43,069 nt of DNA from a virus. The stretch lies in the IMG/VR virus record IMGVR_UViG_3300048597_000669, positions 1-43,069 of that record. One strand, written 5' to 3'. The notes beneath the pieces were generated by a model. It saw nothing but the letters and a program-made list of their open reading frames with translations, did not search any database and was not told where the DNA came from. Positions 40,333 to 43,069 of the stretch are shown piece after piece (positions within the stretch are counted from its first letter, which is position 1; the number at the start of each line of letters is the position of its first letter). Both the position numbers and the translations under genes were made by a program.

Positions 40333-40820
40333 AGGCCCTCACCGTCTGGCAGCCCTGGGCGTCTCTGATCATCATCGGCGCCAAGCCCTATGAATTCCGG
40401 GGCTGGCAACCCCCGCGTTGGCTGATCGGCCAGCGCCTGGCGATCCACGCCGCGGCGCGCAAGATCGACTGGCGCGAGGTTCAACAGCTGGTGCGGCTGC
40501 TCGAGGCCGGAGGCCGATATGCTGCACACACCTGCCTCAAGGCCGAAGCGCTGCCGTTTCTCCGCGCTGCGATGGAGGATCCGGCATTGCTGCCGCTCGC
40601 TGTTGGGCTTGGCACGGCGACGGTCGGCGCGCCGCGTCTTGGAACCGAGATCGCCCGCGAATTCGGCGCGACGATGGTCAATGACAGCACTCGCGACGAA
40701 CATGCCAACTGGGGCTGGCCAATGCTCGAGATCGAGCGTTGGGAGCGGCCATTTCCGATGCGAGGGGCGCAGGGCCTGTGGAACTGGCCCGAGGCCGAGA
40801 GTATGGCGGAGATGGCATGA
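40329..40820 (+). CDS. ASCH domain protein
   Basis: A 163-residue protein with the ASCH landmarks ALTVWQPWASLIIIGAKPYEFRGW near the start and LEIERWERPFPMRGAQGLWNW near the end. ASCH proteins bind nucleic acids or modified nucleosides. ATGA overlap with DUF5131 upstream and DUF4326 downstream. Confidence 0.9.
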   Translation: MKALTVWQPWASLIIIGAKPYEFRGWQPPRWLIGQRLAIHAAARKIDWREVQQLVRLLEAGGRYAAHTCLKAEALPFLRAAMEDPALLPLAVGLGTATVGAPRLGTEIAREFGATMVNDSTRDEHANWGWPMLEIERWERPFPMRGAQGLWNWPEAESMAEMA

Positions 40821-41179
40821 TCTATCGCCCGATCCGCATCCAGCTGCGTCGCACCAAGGGCTGGCGCATGCCGGAGAACACCGTGAAGGTCGACCGCAGC
40901 ACCCGCTTCGGCAACTTCTTCCGCGTCGGCGAGCCGGTCGACGTCGAGATGCTGCGCCGCTGGGGCTATAACCCCGCCAGCGTCCCGTTTCTCGATCACC
41001 ACTGCGTCGATGCCGCCGAGGCCGTCCACCGCTTCGGCGACAAGCTGTCCTTTGATCGCGATAAGCATCCGATGCTCCGTGAGCAGCTGGGCGGCAAGAA
41101 CCTTGCCTGCTGGTGCGCGCTTGATCAGCCCTGCCACGCCGACGTGCTGCTCGAGCTGGCGAACCGAGACGCCCCATGA
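40817..41179 (+). CDS. DUF4326 protein
   Basis: A 120-residue protein with the DUF4326 pattern: IQLRRTKGWRMPENTVKVDR, TRFGNFFRVG, and the closing GGKNLACWCALDQPCHADVLLELAN with its conserved Cys and His. Function unknown; often found with ASCH and Gp37/Gp68 in phages. ATGA overlaps on both sides. Confidence 0.9.
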   Translation: MIYRPIRIQLRRTKGWRMPENTVKVDRSTRFGNFFRVGEPVDVEMLRRWGYNPASVPFLDHHCVDAAEAVHRFGDKLSFDRDKHPMLREQLGGKNLACWCALDQPCHADVLLELANRDAP

Positions 41180-41436
41180 AGCCGCCCCGGCCAGAACTCA
41201 TCAAGCTCGCTCAAGCCATGGCCGTTGCGGCGGCAATCGAGGACGCTTGCGCCGACGGCCAGCATATCGACGACCGGACGATCCGCGATCTGAGAGGTTT
41301 GGACACCCGCCCGGAGGAAAAGGGTGGCCGGCGGCTCCGCGTGCCCGGTGAGGCCTTGGGATTTACGTCCGAAACGCGGCCGGCCGAAGCGGATACTGCC
41401 CCGCCCGCCGGGCCGACGCAAGACCGGCTGCTATGA
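41176..41436 (+). CDS. hypothetical protein
   Basis: An 86-residue protein; N-terminal helix (LIKLAQAMAVAAAIEDACADG), Pro-rich C-terminus. Coupled by ATGA overlaps to DUF4326 and the next gene. No family recognised. Confidence 0.6.
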   Translation: MKPPRPELIKLAQAMAVAAAIEDACADGQHIDDRTIRDLRGLDTRPEEKGGRRLRVPGEALGFTSETRPAEADTAPPAGPTQDRLL

Positions 41437-41936
41437 CCCCCACGCCCTTCCACGACATCGCCACCCGCGCTCGCGCGGCGGCCGTGAAGGGTGTGCGCCT
41501 GCATCTCGATCTTGAACATGCGCGCGCCATCGCGCAGCATCCCCGCGTCATGGCCCTGCTGGCCGAGCTCGCAGCCGAGGAAACAGCCGCTCTATGCCGC
41601 GCCGCCCCGACGACAGACAGCCCAGCCTTACCCTTGTTCGAGGAAAGCCCGCCCCTGTCAGCGACGCCGCCCGCGCCGCCGCCGCCCGCCGCTGCCGCAT
41701 CGGCCCGCCCGGCGAGGAGCTCTGGCTCGAATGGCGCGTCGATCGACAGCAGTACGCCGTCGCCTGGTACGATCGAGCCGCTCGTACCCGCCGCCGCCAG
41801 TCGATTGGCATCGGAGCAGGCCCGGGAAACGATCCGCCACGCGAGGCTCACGAAGCGCTTGCGGCACACTTTGCCGCCCGAACCCGTCCGGCCGCAGCGC
41901 AGCCCCCCGCCGAGGTTGGTCTCTCAACCGTCCTGA
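41433..41936 (+). CDS. hypothetical protein overlapping the integrase start
   Basis: A 167-codon frame. The first 55 residues (helical, VKGVRLHLDLEHARAIAQHP) look real and follow an ATGA overlap. The last two thirds, Pro/Ala/Ser-rich, lie out of frame inside the integrase gene and may be largely unselected. Either a real dual-coding stretch exists or the integrase start is later than annotated. Confidence 0.5.
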   Translation: MTPTPFHDIATRARAAAVKGVRLHLDLEHARAIAQHPRVMALLAELAAEETAALCRAAPTTDSPALPLFEESPPLSATPPAPPPPAAAASARPARSSGSNGASIDSSTPSPGTIEPLVPAAASRLASEQARETIRHARLTKRLRHTLPPEPVRPQRSPPPRLVSQPS

Positions 41937-43069
41937 CGCGGTATCTCAAAGAGCACTGCCAGGGCGGCGATGGCGGCCGCGGCATCGCAGCGCCAGAGCG
42001 CCAAGCCTATTCGGTGCTGGCGATCGAGCAGTACCTCGAGCACCGCCGCAAGCGCGGCGCCGGCGACAAGCTCGTCTCAATCGCCGATCTGGGCCGTGAG
42101 TTCCTCGCCGACTTCGCCCGCTATCGTCGTGCCGAAGGCCGGTCGGACGCCACGATCAAGCACGACATCGGCACCCTGAAAGCGGCGGTGCGCTGGGCCG
42201 CCGACGGCGAGATCATCGCCAGCATGCCGCACCTGCCCCAGCTGCGCGGCCGCGACACGCTCAAGACCCGCGGGCGCAAGCTCGCCTACAACCTCCCCCA
42301 GATCGCGGCGATCCTCGAGGCGGCCTGGGCCGAGCCCCGCCGGCACCACGTCCATTTGTTCGTCATCGCTATGCTGGCAAGCCACGCACGCACCGAGGCG
42401 ATCCTGCAGTGCAACCTCGACGTCCAGTATGCCGACGGCGTGATCGACTGGCTGGGCCTCGGCGAGCAGACCAAGAAGCGCCGCAGCATGACGCCGGTCG
42501 GCCCCACGCTGGCCAGCTGGATCGACGACCGCAAGGGCAAGCTTATCCAGTACCGCGTTTTGAAGGCCGAGCGGCATTGGTCGACGCCCGGCGTGCCCGA
42601 GTACGAGGAGCGCCACACCCATGACATCGATCGCGCCTTCGAATCGGCGGTGATCGCCGCCGGCCTCGCCCATCCCTCGCTCAGCCTCGCGCTGCCGCGC
42701 CTTGGCGATGACGGCCAGCAGCTGACCCGCGTCGTCAAGGATCCGGGCAAGCAAGGGCGCGGCCAGGCCCGCGAGGAGCCGGTCTGGATGGCGCTGGGCA
42801 GCCCCAACACCTTCCGCCACACCGTTCACACCCAGCTGCGCCGCATCGGCGTGCCCAGGGCGCAGATCGACGCTGCGTCAGGCCACCGGGATCCTGGCAC
42901 CGGCGGCCACTATGATCACCTCGATGCAATCCACGATTTGAGGGACTTCACCGCCGGGGTTGAGCAGCTTTTCGCCGAGCTCGCGCTGCTGACGAAAGTG
43001 CACTTGCGGTCCCACTGCGGTCCCAAAGTCATCGACCTCGCCGCGCGGAGGGCCACCGGGAATGGCTAA
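41594..43069 (+). CDS. int: tyrosine recombinase (phage integrase)
   Basis: A 491-residue integrase for site-specific insertion and excision. An N-terminal arm-type region (about 1-100), a core-binding domain (about 110-215, ERQAYSVLAIEQYLEHRRKR) and a C-terminal catalytic domain: Arg266 in SHARTEAI, SPNTFRHTV at about 403-411, GHRDPGTGGHYDH with His431 and Tyr440. The position usually holding the first box II His is Asn405, while Arg408 is present. The gene ends at the window edge. It is translated from the rightward early operon; the first part overlaps the preceding frame. Confidence 0.92.
   Translation: MPRRPDDRQPSLTLVRGKPAPVSDAARAAAARRCRIGPPGEELWLEWRVDRQQYAVAWYDRAARTRRRQSIGIGAGPGNDPPREAHEALAAHFAARTRPAAAQPPAEVGLSTVLTRYLKEHCQGGDGGRGIAAPERQAYSVLAIEQYLEHRRKRGAGDKLVSIADLGREFLADFARYRRAEGRSDATIKHDIGTLKAAVRWAADGEIIASMPHLPQLRGRDTLKTRGRKLAYNLPQIAAILEAAWAEPRRHHVHLFVIAMLASHARTEAILQCNLDVQYADGVIDWLGLGEQTKKRRSMTPVGPTLASWIDDRKGKLIQYRVLKAERHWSTPGVPEYEERHTHDIDRAFESAVIAAGLAHPSLSLALPRLGDDGQQLTRVVKDPGKQGRGQAREEPVWMALGSPNTFRHTVHTQLRRIGVPRAQIDAASGHRDPGTGGHYDHLDAIHDLRDFTAGVEQLFAELALLTKVHLRSHCGPKVIDLAARRATGNG

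Noticed and set aside
1-43069. tRNA genes, rRNA, insertion sequences and attachment-site repeats
   Set aside because: No cloverleaf, transposase or terminal inverted repeats were noticed by eye. Direct repeats for att sites cannot be found because the right edge stops at the integrase codon and no flanking host sequence is visible.

Overview
The window reads as an almost complete temperate siphovirus genome (prophage or phage contig, about 43 kb, high GC) of an alphaproteobacterium, most likely a sphingomonad. Pointers to Alphaproteobacteria are the GapR (DUF2312) gene, the gene-transfer-agent-like tail chaperone and connector genes, a DUF6456-like protein, and GTG/TTG starts joined by 1-4 base stop/start overlaps throughout. 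No host housekeeping gene, rRNA or tRNA was recognised. The right edge is the last codon of a tyrosine integrase, so an attachment site would lie at or just outside that edge.

Layout. (1) 1-2800: accessory end with an HTH-ImmA/IrrE peptidase and its partner gene (minus), a decayed fragment of a DNA cytosine methyltransferase, and one plus-strand orphan gene. (2) 2938-29758, minus strand: the late operon, transcribed right to left. It runs small proteins, HNH nuclease, D12 adenine methylase, PLD-like protein, terminase small and large subunits, portal, ClpP-like protease, HK97 capsid, decoration and fibre-like proteins, connectors, tail completion, tube protein, frameshifted tail chaperone, tape measure, tail tip, then lysis genes (muramidase, DUF6527, holin, Rz with Rz1 nested inside it), ending at a strong terminator. 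Three plus- or minus-strand insertions (ribbon-helix-helix gene, homing endonuclease, small membrane protein) sit between chaperone and tape measure. (3) 29892-33220: leftward early/middle genes (Cro-like protein, replication initiator with a possible internal origin, DUF6456-like candidate late regulator), plus a thermonuclease on the opposite strand. (4) 33315-34207: repressor candidate and a membrane-anchored FxLYD protein, the likely lysogeny-expressed pair. (5) 34349-43069, plus strand: rightward early operon of tightly coupled small genes with GapR, a C5 cytosine methyltransferase carrying a repeated target-recognition region, an MT-A70 adenine methyltransferase, DUF5131, ASCH and DUF4326 proteins, and the integrase.

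Control logic inferred from sequence: two matched promoters, TTGAC(A/G)-N16-TAAACT, each overlapped at the -10 by a 17-bp operator GTTTAG-N5-CTAAAC, drive the leftward (Cro-like/replication) and rightward (methyltransferase/integrase) early operons; a third operator lies upstream of the rightward promoter. A perfect 16-bp palindrome sits in the gap between the DUF6456-like gene and the first late gene. The best-supported unusual signals are a canonical -1 frameshift heptamer GGGTTTT in the tail chaperone, the paired operators with a probably leaderless Cro-like mRNA, the six-repeat methyltransferase domain and its decayed relative at the other end of the window, and a probable DNA/nucleotide-modification cluster at the right end.
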